Shown in pieces: positions 1 to 7,362 of a stretch of 64,000 nt of DNA. Position 1 is the stretch's first letter. Each line of letters begins with the position of its first letter. Where the stretch lies: assembly GCF_900100275.1 (NCBI RefSeq), contig NZ_FNET01000002.1:496001-560000 (forward strand). Reading direction: 5' to 3'. Origin of the DNA: Lentzea albidocapillata subsp. violacea. Its GTDB lineage: Bacteria; Actinomycetota; Actinomycetes; Mycobacteriales; Pseudonocardiaceae. Under the pieces are notes generated by a model. It saw only the letters and a list, made by a program, of their open reading frames with translations. It did no database searches and was not told where the DNA came from. The position numbers and the translations under genes were made by a program.

Positions 1-1
1 C

Positions 2-610
2 AGGGACGCCCGTGGCCGCTACAGCCTCTCGCGGGTGCAGGTGATGGTGTGGACGGTCGTGCTGCTCTCGCTCGTCAGCGGCATGGCGTTCGGCCGGTTC
101 GCGGCCGGGCAGGTCGACGTGGCCGGGTTCCAGATCCCGGACCAGGTGCTGTGGCTGCTCGGCATCTCCGTCGGTTCCGGTGTCGTGGCGGGCGCCATCA
201 AGGTCACGAAGAGCACGGCCCGGCCCGGCTCGGTGGCCGCCTACCCGCTCGGCGCCGGGGGCGGGCGGTTCTGGGAGATGCTCACCGCCGAGGAGGGCGC
301 GTCGGCGGGCAGGTCGATCGACCTCGCGAAGTTCCAGAACTTCGTGATCACCGTGCTGCTGGTGCTGATCTACGTGGCGCAGGCCGTCTCGGCGTTCAGG
401 GCCGTGGACAACCCCGCCGGTATCGCCGGGCTGCCCGCGTTCTCCGACGCGTTCCTGGTGCTGCTCGCGGTGAGCCATGCCGGGTACCTGCTGGGCAAGG
501 TGCCGTCGCCGGCCGGAACCCCCGCGGGCGGCACGATGGCCCAGCGGCTCGCTTCCGTTGCGTCGGAGGAGAATGCGACCAAGGTCGTCCCGGGGGCGCT
601 CACCGCGTGA
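2..610 (+). CDS. Partial membrane protein of unknown function (5' end outside window)
   Basis: The reading frame is open from base 2, and the first residues (RDARGRYSLSRVQVMVW) look like the inside of a protein, so the true start lies upstream of the window. Four hydrophobic segments are visible, at roughly residues 15-35, 50-68, 113-131 and 149-167 of the visible part. A GRYSLSR-Q-Val-Trp stretch just before the first helix recurs in actinobacterial membrane proteins of unknown role. There are no catalytic motifs. The gene ends 15 bp before the stop of the convergent winged-helix gene. No function is assigned. Confidence 0.75.
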   Translation, partial: RDARGRYSLSRVQVMVWTVVLLSLVSGMAFGRFAAGQVDVAGFQIPDQVLWLLGISVGSGVVAGAIKVTKSTARPGSVAAYPLGAGGGRFWEMLTAEEGASAGRSIDLAKFQNFVITVLLVLIYVAQAVSAFRAVDNPAGIAGLPAFSDAFLVLLAVSHAGYLLGKVPSPAGTPAGGTMAQRLASVASEENATKVVPGALTA

Positions 611-625
611 CATCCCACTCTTAGG

Positions 626-1729
626 TCACAGAACACGAACGTCGTGGGCCGGAAGGCCGGTCCACCATCGTGCATAACGCTTGTACACCTGCGGTTCCCG
701 GTCGCCCAGGAGCTTGCGCAGGGCCGCCGCTTCATCGGCGAGCCCGGTCCACTGCTCCTCGTCAAGAGCGTGGAACGCGGTCGCCTCGACGCCACCGTCC
801 TCGGTCGGGCGCCACACCCCGGCCACGTGGCCGTCGACGAGCAGGGTCGGCAGGGTGTCGCCGTTGTTGCGGATGACGAGCTTGCGGTACTCGTCCGGGA
901 TGATCCGGCTCCGGTCGGCGTAGGCGAGCAACGTGCTGTCCCACATGGCCATCAGCCGCGGCGGCGCCGGGACGTCCTCGTCCGGGACCGTCCGATCGGG
1001 AACGTCGTAGTGGTCGCCGTGCCGGACGAGGTCCAGTGACGCCAGCGCTTCGCGGATCGTGGTGCGCGGCAGCATGCTGAACTGGTTCATGTCGAGGACG
1101 GTCGCGGGCCCGAACCCGGTGAGGTAGCGGCGCAGCGTCTCGGCGACGGCGGCCGGATGTTCGCGCGGCTCCGTCGTCACGGCCCGATAGGCCGGCCGCA
1201 GCCCGAACGACCACGGCCCGCCCGTCGGCGCGTGCACGAGCCCGCCGTAGGTGCGCAGCGCCCACCAGACGCCGGGCTCACCGACGTCGCCGACGTGCGA
1301 GTGGAGCAGTTCCTCGATCTCCGCCTTCTGGCGGGGAGCCGCGGCGAACTCGAGCAGGTGCTCCAGCAGCGCGTCGGTCTGCTCGATCGTGACGTTCATC
1401 GACTTGAACCGCTTGTCGTACAGCCGTGACGCCCTCAGCGCGGGCAGCATCGCGTGGTGGAACACCTCGTGGTCCGCGGCCGTCACGGCGTGCAGGGTGA
1501 TCCGCATCAGCGATGCCTTGCGGACCACCCCGCTCGTGAACGCCTCGTCCAGATCGGCGGGGTCGAAGCCCTCGATCCGGTTCCACAGCGCGATGTACGG
1601 CGACGCGGGTTCCTGCGCCTGGATCGCCACGACCCTGTGCACGGCCGTCGGCAGGCCGACCGGTTCGCGCCGCAGCAGCATCTGCCGGTCGAGCGTGGCG
1701 CGGTTGAGCTGACGTGCCGTGAAGGTCAT
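626..1729 (-). CDS. Winged helix DNA-binding domain protein (HTH_42 / YcaQ-like family)
   Basis: A 367-aa protein starting MTFTARQLNRATLDRQMLL. It keeps the features of the HTH_42 family: an LNRATLDRQ-LL opening, an AIQAQEP segment, and a C-terminal W-P-T-DGG region. Relatives include the DNA interstrand-crosslink glycosylase YcaQ/AlkX, but most actinobacterial members have no proven enzyme activity, so DNA binding is the safe call. The ATG at 1729 was chosen because an AGGAT-type ribosome site precedes it. It lies 14 bp downstream of the MMPL transporter stop on the same strand, which suggests co-transcription. The upstream in-frame extension runs through the transporter gene in another frame and is not real. 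Confidence 0.85.
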   Translation of the reverse strand: MTFTARQLNRATLDRQMLLRREPVGLPTAVHRVVAIQAQEPASPYIALWNRIEGFDPADLDEAFTSGVVRKASLMRITLHAVTAADHEVFHHAMLPALRASRLYDKRFKSMNVTIEQTDALLEHLLEFAAAPRQKAEIEELLHSHVGDVGEPGVWWALRTYGGLVHAPTGGPWSFGLRPAYRAVTTEPREHPAAVAETLRRYLTGFGPATVLDMNQFSMLPRTTIREALASLDLVRHGDHYDVPDRTVPDEDVPAPPRLMAMWDSTLLAYADRSRIIPDEYRKLVIRNNGDTLPTLLVDGHVAGVWRPTEDGGVEATAFHALDEEQWTGLADEAAALRKLLGDREPQVYKRYARWWTGLPAHDVRVL

Positions 1730-1743
1730 GCCGAGATCCTGGC

Positions 1744-3720
1744 TCACCGCAGCTTCGACGGCCACCAGATTCGCCCGCCGACGTCCACCGAGAGCGCCGG
1801 CACGAGCAACGACCGCACCAGCAGCGTGTCGAGCAGGACACCGAACGCGACGATGAACGCGATCTGCGTGAGGAACAGGATCGGCAGCACGGCCAGTGCC
1901 GCGAACGTCGCCGCCAGCACCACACCCGCCGACGTGATCACGCCGCCGGTCAGGCTGAGGCCGCGCAGCGTTCCCTCGACCGTGCCGAGCTGCTGCGTCT
2001 CCTCCCGGACGCGGGTCATCAGGAAGATGTTGTAGTCGATGCCCAGCGCCACCAGGAACACGAACCCGAACAACGGCACCACGGGATCGGCTCCGGGGAA
2101 GTCGAGGACGTGGTTGAACACCAGCGCCGACACGCCCATCGTGGCCGCGAACGACAGCACGACGGTCGCGATCAGCAGCAACGGCGCCAGCAACGACCGC
2201 AGCAGCAGCGCCAGGATCAGGAAGATCACGATCAGCACGATCGGGATGATCAGCATCCGGTCGTGCTCGGAGGTCGTCCTGGTGTCGAGCAACGTCGCCG
2301 TCGGCCCGCCCACCTTCGTGCCCTCGATGCCGCCGACGGCCGCACGAAGCCGTTGCACGGTCTCGACCGCGGCATCGGAGTCCGGCGCGTCCTTCAGCGT
2401 GGCCTCGATCCGCACGAGCCCGTCGGCCGTTCCGGACGGCCGCACCTCCGCCACACCGTCCACCTTGGACTTCCGCACGACCTCGGCGGCCCTGTCCTCG
2501 GCTGCGATGATCACAGTCGGCGAGCCGGTGCCGCCGGGGAAGTGCCGCGACAGCAGCTCCTGTCCCGCAACGGATTCGACCGGGGTGAGGAACACGTCGG
2601 ACTGTGCGGTGCCGGACGCCTTGAGCTGCGGCAGGAACGCGGCGCCGGCGAGCAGCACGAGCGTCGTGACGATCCAGATCGCGCGCGGCCTGCGGCGCAC
2701 CAGGTTCGCGACGCGGCCCCAGAGCCCGCTCGTCTCGGGGTGCTTCGAGCCGAACTTCGGGGCGAACGGCCAGAAAGCGCCGCGGCCGAGCAGTGCCAGG
2801 GTCGCGGGCAGGAACGTCATCGTGGTCAGCAGCGCGGCGCCGATGCCGATGGCGGCGACCGGGCCGAGGCCCTTGTTCGAGTCGAGGTCGCTGAACAGCA
2901 GGCACAGCACGCCGAGGATCACCGTGCCGGCCGAGGCCGCGATGGGTTCGATCGTGCCGCGCCAGGCCGTTCGGACGGACGCGAACCTGTCCTCGGTGTC
3001 GCGCAGTTCCTCGCGGAACCTCGACACCAGCAGCAACGCGTAGTCCGTCGCGGCGCCGAACACCAGGATCGAGAGGATGCCCTGGCTTTGGCCGTTCAAC
3101 GCCAGGACGTCGTTCTTCGCGAGCAGGTACACGACGAAGCTGGCCAGCCCCAGCGCGAACACCGCCGACACCAGCACGACGACCGGCAGCAGCGGACTCC
3201 GGTAGACCACCAGCAGGATCAACGCGACCACCGCGCCCGCGACGATCAGCAGCAGCCCGTCGATCCCGCCGAACGCCTCGACGAGGTCGGCCACCTGCGC
3301 CGCCGGGCCCGTGACCAGCACGGTCAGCCCTGGTGGAGCGGCACGCGCGCCGTCGCGGAGCTGGAAGACCGAGTCCTTGACGTCCTTGGCCGGGTCGAGC
3401 AGGACGACGACCTGCGCGGCCTGGTCGTCGTTCGGTGAGGGGATCACCGGCGACGCCTGGAAGCCCCTGGCCTGATCGGCAAGGTACTTCTTGTCCTCCT
3501 CGGTCAGGCCGCTGGTCCGTTCGATCACGACGATCGCCGGGATCGCGTTCTCGCGCTGGAACTTCTTCTGCAGCTCGGCGACCTGGGTGGACTCGGCGGA
3601 GTTGGGCAGGAACGCGCTGCCGTCGTTCTCCGCGACCTCCGACAGCTTGCCCGCGTACGGCCCGGTGAAGCCGCCCAGGGCCAGCCAGACGACGAGCAGG
3701 ACCCCGGCCAGGACTCGCAT
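1744..3720 (-). CDS. MMPL family (RND-type) membrane transporter
   Basis: 658 aa. There is one N-terminal membrane helix (residues 1-20), a roughly 120-residue extracytoplasmic domain, then a cluster of helices. The whole arrangement repeats, with the second loop and helix cluster following about residue 340, as in the MMPL superfamily that exports lipids and small hydrophobic molecules using the proton gradient. A YALLLVSRFREEL segment after the fourth helix, and its repeat YNIFLMTRVREE in the second half, are the conserved MMPL D-Y-x-x-x-L-x-x-R-x-R-E signature. ATG with a GAAGGAAAT ribosome site. It is the first gene of a probable two-gene unit with the winged-helix gene. The substrate cannot be read from sequence. 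Confidence 0.93.
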   Translation of the reverse strand: MRVLAGVLLVVWLALGGFTGPYAGKLSEVAENDGSAFLPNSAESTQVAELQKKFQRENAIPAIVVIERTSGLTEEDKKYLADQARGFQASPVIPSPNDDQAAQVVVLLDPAKDVKDSVFQLRDGARAAPPGLTVLVTGPAAQVADLVEAFGGIDGLLLIVAGAVVALILLVVYRSPLLPVVVLVSAVFALGLASFVVYLLAKNDVLALNGQSQGILSILVFGAATDYALLLVSRFREELRDTEDRFASVRTAWRGTIEPIAASAGTVILGVLCLLFSDLDSNKGLGPVAAIGIGAALLTTMTFLPATLALLGRGAFWPFAPKFGSKHPETSGLWGRVANLVRRRPRAIWIVTTLVLLAGAAFLPQLKASGTAQSDVFLTPVESVAGQELLSRHFPGGTGSPTVIIAAEDRAAEVVRKSKVDGVAEVRPSGTADGLVRIEATLKDAPDSDAAVETVQRLRAAVGGIEGTKVGGPTATLLDTRTTSEHDRMLIIPIVLIVIFLILALLLRSLLAPLLLIATVVLSFAATMGVSALVFNHVLDFPGADPVVPLFGFVFLVALGIDYNIFLMTRVREETQQLGTVEGTLRGLSLTGGVITSAGVVLAATFAALAVLPILFLTQIAFIVAFGVLLDTLLVRSLLVPALSVDVGGRIWWPSKLR

Positions 3721-3822
3721 CAGAATTTCCTTCGATCGCCGGACGTTTGATGGCCGAAACAGTAAGTCGCCGGGTCGAGCTCCGGGTGCTCGACACGGCG
3801 ACGGCCCGCGTGCGCGACCAGG

Positions 3823-4413
3823 TCAGCTGAGCCTGCCGGGCGGCAGCGTCCGTCCGCAGACCAGCAGCAACAGGTCCTGGGCCAGTCCCCTGACCGGCTC
3901 ACCCTCGCCGAACGTCCAGTCCAGGTCGGTGGCCTCCAGGCGTGTGCCGTCGAGGTCCGCGCCGAAGTACCTGACGGTGGCCGGTTTCAGGCCGTCGAGG
4001 ACGATGCGGAGCCGGTCGTGCGGGACCCGGCGGTCCAGTCCCAGGGCCACGGTGATGTCCAGGCCGTGGATGACGTCGTGCGAGAGCGCGCCGGCCGGGC
4101 CACCACCGGGCGGCGTCCACGGGTGGTCGATGTTGTTCTTCAGCGCGTTCAGCAGGTCGCTCGCCGGCAGTTGTGCGTCCTTGCGGGCCATGCGGTCGGA
4201 GGCGTGGTTGAACCGGCCGCCCGATTTCAGGGTCTCCAGAACCACTCTCGTCACCGACGATCGGAACGGCAACGTCGTGTGCGCGACGACGTGCTGCACG
4301 GTCCAGCCCTCGCACAGGCTCGGTGCGAGCCACTGCTCCCCGGTGAGTCCACTCAGGAGTTCCGCCTGGTCACGCCGTTCCGCCGCCACCGCGGCGCGGA
4401 TGTCTTCGGTCAT
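3823..4413 (-). CDS. Maleylpyruvate isomerase family (DinB-like) mycothiol-dependent protein
   Basis: 196 aa. The N-terminal half carries the hallmarks of the TIGR03083/MDMPI-N family: an R-x-x-QAELL start, GLT-EQW, a short L-C-EGW-V-HVVAH helix and a later H-D-HGLDI helix. These supply the metal-binding histidines of the four-helix DinB fold. Members use mycothiol as a cofactor or simply bind metal. The substrate is unknown, and maleylpyruvate is only the founding example. The gene is divergent from the ECF sigma gene with 56 bp between them, so the two may share regulation. Confidence 0.8.
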   Translation of the reverse strand: MTEDIRAAVAAERRDQAELLSGLTGEQWLAPSLCEGWTVQHVVAHTTLPFRSSVTRVVLETLKSGGRFNHASDRMARKDAQLPASDLLNALKNNIDHPWTPPGGGPAGALSHDVIHGLDITVALGLDRRVPHDRLRIVLDGLKPATVRYFGADLDGTRLEATDLDWTFGEGEPVRGLAQDLLLLVCGRTLPPGRLS

Positions 4414-4469
4414 GCCCTGATGTACGAGCCGGGCGACGAGAACTCATCGGTCCGCGTAGGGTCCCGGGT

Positions 4470-5420
4470 GTGATCGAGACGCTGGAGCCGTTCCGGGTCG
4501 AGCTGACCGGCTACTGCTATCGCATGCTCGGCTCCGGCTTCGAGGCCGAGGACGCCGTGCAGGAAACACTCGTGCGCGCATGGAAGGCGTTCGACAGCTA
4601 CGACTCCGCGCGCGCGTCGCTGCGGACGTGGCTCTACCGGATCGCCACGAACATCTGCATCGACATGCAGCGCAGCCCTCAGCGGCGCGCCCTGGCCGTG
4701 GACCTGGGCCCGTCCGGCGGGGATCTGGGCGCTCCTCTGCTGGAGAACGTCTTCGTGCAGCCGGTGCCGGACGCCTCGGTGCTGCCGGAGGACCAGGCGA
4801 TCCGGCGCGAGACCGTGCGGCTGGCGTTCGTGGCCGCGTTGCAGCACCTCCCGCCACGCCAGCGGGCCGTGCTCGTCCTGCGGGACGTACTGGCGTGGCA
4901 GGCCTCCGAGGTCGCCGCACTGCTGTCCGACTCGGTCGCGTCGGTGAACAGCGCACTGCAACGGGCCCGCGCGACACTGCGGGTAGCCGACGTCGGCGCA
5001 CCGCTGGACGTGTCCGATCCCGTGCAGAAGTCGCTCCTGAGCCGCTACTGCGAGGCGTTCGACCGGCATGACATGCGGACACTCGTGGCTTTGCTGCACG
5101 AGGACGCGACGATGTCGATGCCGCCGTTCAGCTGGTGGCTGCGGGGCCGTGAGTCGATCTCCCGCGTGTTGAGCACTCCCAACGCCTCCTGCGACGGCGC
5201 CTGGCTGGTGCCGGTGCGGGCCAACGCCTCGCCCGCGTTCTGGCAGATGCGGCCCGGCCTGGAGAAGCCGTTCGGGCTGGTGTTCCTCGACGTGCGGGAC
5301 GGGCTGGTGACCGGGACCACCACGTACCTGAACGTGGAGGAGTTGCTGCCCCTGTTCGGTTCGCCCCCGGCCACGCCGATGAGTTCCGGGCGGCCGCCTC
5401 GTACCTCTGTGGACGACTAG
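4470..5420 (+). CDS. ECF sigma factor with C-terminal SnoaL-like domain (SigG/SigX5 type)
   Basis: 316 aa. Sigma region 2 (residues 1-75) contains the EAEDAVQETLVRAWK core-binding helix. Region 4 (about 120-175) contains LPPRQRAVLVLRDVLAWQASEVA, the -35 recognition helix. A roughly 130-residue NTF2/SnoaL-like domain follows (RYCEAFDRHD through TYLNVEELLP). In this ECF type the fused domain replaces a separate anti-sigma factor and modulates activity. GTG start at 4470, with no strong ribosome site, so a short or absent leader is possible. No anti-sigma gene is next to it. A VOC gene follows after 15 bp and is probably co-transcribed. Confidence 0.92.
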   Translation: MIETLEPFRVELTGYCYRMLGSGFEAEDAVQETLVRAWKAFDSYDSARASLRTWLYRIATNICIDMQRSPQRRALAVDLGPSGGDLGAPLLENVFVQPVPDASVLPEDQAIRRETVRLAFVAALQHLPPRQRAVLVLRDVLAWQASEVAALLSDSVASVNSALQRARATLRVADVGAPLDVSDPVQKSLLSRYCEAFDRHDMRTLVALLHEDATMSMPPFSWWLRGRESISRVLSTPNASCDGAWLVPVRANASPAFWQMRPGLEKPFGLVFLDVRDGLVTGTTTYLNVEELLPLFGSPPATPMSSGRPPRTSVDD

Positions 5421-5435
5421 TTCTGGAGGAAGTCC

Positions 5436-5789
5436 ATGGCTGTGCAGCCCATCATCCTGACGCCCGATCTGGACCGGGTGCAGGCGTTCTACACGCAGGT
5501 GCTCGGCGCTGTCGAGGTGTTCCGCCACCCGGCTGACGGACCGGTGTTCTACAAGACGCTGCAGATCGGCGACGGGCAGTTGGGGCTCGTGGCCAAGGAG
5601 TCCGACGTGTCGGTGCCCGCGCGCATCGTGCTGAGCATCGGCGTGGAGGACGTCGACGCGGTGCTGCCGCTGGTCGAGGCCGCCGGAGGGCGGGTGCAGG
5701 GTCCTGCGAACGACATGCCCTGGGGGCAGCGCGTGGCGCACGTCCTCGATCCGGACGGGAACCCGGTCAACCTGACCCAGGACCTCTGA
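5436..5789 (+). CDS. VOC (glyoxalase/dioxygenase fold) family protein
   Basis: 117 aa, a single-domain vicinal oxygen chelate protein. It has two beta-alpha-beta-beta-beta modules, opening LTPDLDRVQAFYTQVLGA and ending HVLDPDGNPVNLTQDL, where the usual metal-ligand glutamate near the end is Gln or Asn. It may therefore bind a ligand rather than act as a metalloenzyme; bleomycin-resistance-type relatives sequester drugs. A strong GGAGG ribosome site lies 7 bp before the ATG. Its stop abuts the stop of the next gene on the other strand (TGATCA), leaving no intergenic space. Probably in one operon with the upstream sigma factor. Confidence 0.9.
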   Translation: MAVQPIILTPDLDRVQAFYTQVLGAVEVFRHPADGPVFYKTLQIGDGQLGLVAKESDVSVPARIVLSIGVEDVDAVLPLVEAAGGRVQGPANDMPWGQRVAHVLDPDGNPVNLTQDL

Positions 5790-6332
5790 TCAGACCGCCC
5801 CGACCAGGTCGCGCCGGCCCTTGACGGGTTCGGCCGGCCTGCGGATCCGGCCCCACGGCTTGAACACGGACAGGAAGTAGGCGAACAGCAGCAGCGTCGG
5901 CGCGACCACGACGGGGTACAGGACGTCGGGCGGGATCACCGCGGCCGGGTCACCCGCCAGCATCCGCCTGCCGATCCCGGCCGCCTCCGCCACGCCGGGC
6001 CGCAGCGAGAACGCGATCAGCAACGACATGCCGGCGTTCAGGACGAACTTGATCGCGACCCACCAGTACCGCACGAGCCCGTACTTGCTGCCGAGGCCGA
6101 GCACCGCGCCGGAGATCATGCAGACGACGCTGGCACCGAACATCGGCCAGATCGCGAAGAGGTCGACCGCCTGGATCGCCACACCGGCGGTACCGGTGTC
6201 CTCAGTGGACAGTGCGACCACGATGAGGATTCCCAGCGCCAGGTCGATGCCGAGCCACGCCGCCGCCGACAGGACGTGCACGAGCAGCACGGCCTTGCGG
6301 GCGCGGCCACTGAGCTTGCGGGTCGTAGTCAT
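5790..6332 (-). CDS. Four-helix membrane protein, DUF2269-like
   Basis: 180 aa. The sequence opens KAVLLVHVLSAAAWLGIDLAL, a His/Trp-containing first helix seen in DUF2269 and CopD-like proteins. Three further helices follow (about 58-80, 88-108, 140-160), with a KFVLNAGMSLLIAF segment in the third. The tail is basic and cytoplasmic. The buried His and Trp recall small haem- or copper-related membrane proteins, but no ligand pair is convincing. An AAGGAGTG ribosome site precedes the ATG. Function unknown. Confidence 0.75.
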   Translation of the reverse strand: MTTTRKLSGRARKAVLLVHVLSAAAWLGIDLALGILIVVALSTEDTGTAGVAIQAVDLFAIWPMFGASVVCMISGAVLGLGSKYGLVRYWWVAIKFVLNAGMSLLIAFSLRPGVAEAAGIGRRMLAGDPAAVIPPDVLYPVVVAPTLLLFAYFLSVFKPWGRIRRPAEPVKGRRDLVGAV

Positions 6333-6349
6333 CTCGATGCACTCCTTCT

Positions 6350-6384
6350 CCCGTGGTGTCGCGTCCTACTCTCGTCACCACGGG
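6350..6384. terminator. Inverted repeat between two minus-strand membrane-protein genes
   Basis: CCCGTGGTG and CACCACGGG form a perfect 9-bp stem with a 17-nt loop in the 68-bp gap between the DUF6338 stop and the DUF2269-like start. There is no T-tract, so it may be a factor-assisted terminator for the DUF6338 gene or a regulatory stem in the next leader. Confidence 0.4.
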
Positions 6385-6400
6385 CGGCTGCATCATCCGC

Positions 6401-7087
6401 TCACGTTCTGATCTCGCGTACGTCAGATTGCGTACCCGGCTGCGCGACGCGGACGTAGCTGACCTGCAGCAGCGTCAACTGCCGCGCGCTCACCGCCATG
6501 GCACCGACGTTCGGCAGCTCGATCGCCTCCTGCCGCCCCGCGGCCCGGTACTGCACGGGCCCGCTGATCGTGAGCTCGCGATCCGCCACGTCCGCGGCCG
6601 ACCGGCTGTAGGTGAGCAGCCACCCCGCGACGTACGTGCCGTCCGACAGGTGGCAGCCCACGTGCACCCGGCAGCCGGGATGAGCGGTGAACAGGCGGCC
6701 CCACGCGGAGAGGTACGGGGCCTCGTTCCTCCTGCCCAGCCGGTCGAACAACGGTCCCGCGACCAGCACCGCCAGCAGCGTCGCGACGGCGATGAGACCC
6801 ACTCCCCAGATCCAGAGCTCCAGGTGGTGTTTGACCGCGTAGTCGCCCGGCCTGGTGAGCAACGCGGTGAGGTCGACGGTCTGCTTCGGCAGCACCGACC
6901 ACACCGCCAGCGCCAGGGACAGCACGACCAGGTCGCACACGACGCTGACCACGACCATCGCCACGGTCTCCCGCAGCGCCGAGAACTGCCGCTCCGGCCC
7001 CGAGCGCTCCCGCCGCGCGCTGTACGCGAAGCCGGGGGTCAGCAGTGCGATGAACAGGACCAGCCCGACGAGCGTCGTGGGGATCAT
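6401..7087 (-). CDS. DUF6338 family membrane protein
   Basis: 228 aa. An N-terminal helix (about residues 4-23) ends in TPGFAYSARRERSGPER, the signature opening of DUF6338. Two more helices follow (about 43-63 and 93-112), then a roughly 110-residue soluble tail of beta-rich character (VGCHLSDGTYVAGWLL, ELTISGPVQYR). The predicted topology leaves the tail in the cytoplasm. It is divergent from the micro-ORF and TPR-CHAT protease genes, with 75 bp between start codons. That is the main hint to its role, but no experiment defines this family. Confidence 0.8.
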   Translation of the reverse strand: MIPTTLVGLVLFIALLTPGFAYSARRERSGPERQFSALRETVAMVVVSVVCDLVVLSLALAVWSVLPKQTVDLTALLTRPGDYAVKHHLELWIWGVGLIAVATLLAVLVAGPLFDRLGRRNEAPYLSAWGRLFTAHPGCRVHVGCHLSDGTYVAGWLLTYSRSAADVADRELTISGPVQYRAAGRQEAIELPNVGAMAVSARQLTLLQVSYVRVAQPGTQSDVREIRT

Positions 7088-7162
7088 GCCGCCCTCCCAG
7101 TGGTGCTCCGCGGCCTATGATTGTGTCACGAAGATCTTTTGAGCAGCTGGACGGAGCCACCC

Positions 7163-7312
7163 GTGTCATCACCACCGGACCCGGACTTCACCGACTTCGA
7201 CCTCTCCGACCTCGACGTCGGCACCGTGCGGGGGCAGGCGGTGGCGGCTCATGCCCAGCTGCCTCCGACGGCGGACGCGCCTCCTCCCCCACCGCCGCCC
7301 GCCCAGCAGTAA
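7163..7312 (+). CDS. 49-aa acidic/proline-rich micro-protein upstream of the CHAT protease
   Basis: GTG start with a GGACGGAG ribosome site 7-12 bp upstream. The first half is acidic (DPDFTDFDLSDLDVGTV) and the second half ends in TADA followed by seven prolines and AQQ. Third codon positions are strongly G/C, as in its neighbours. It contains no cysteine, so despite an FDLSDLD stretch faintly like FxLD leader peptides it is not a plausible lanthipeptide. It is followed after 50 bp by the TPR-CHAT gene on the same strand, so it may be a partner, substrate or leader peptide of that protease. That role is inference only. Confidence 0.6.
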   Translation: MSSPPDPDFTDFDLSDLDVGTVRGQAVAAHAQLPPTADAPPPPPPPAQQ

Positions 7313-7362
7313 ACGGGTTCGTTCACACCCAAAAGCCGCGATGGTCACGCTACGGTCGTTCG

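Noticed and set aside
626..3796. Single 1056-codon minus-strand protein across the winged-helix and MMPL region
   Set aside because: Only the C-terminal 367 residues are protein-like; the rest is out of frame with the MMPL gene, which has its own start and ribosome site.
7163..7312. Micro-ORF as an FxLD-type lanthipeptide precursor
   Set aside because: It contains no cysteine and no lanthionine synthetase gene is nearby.
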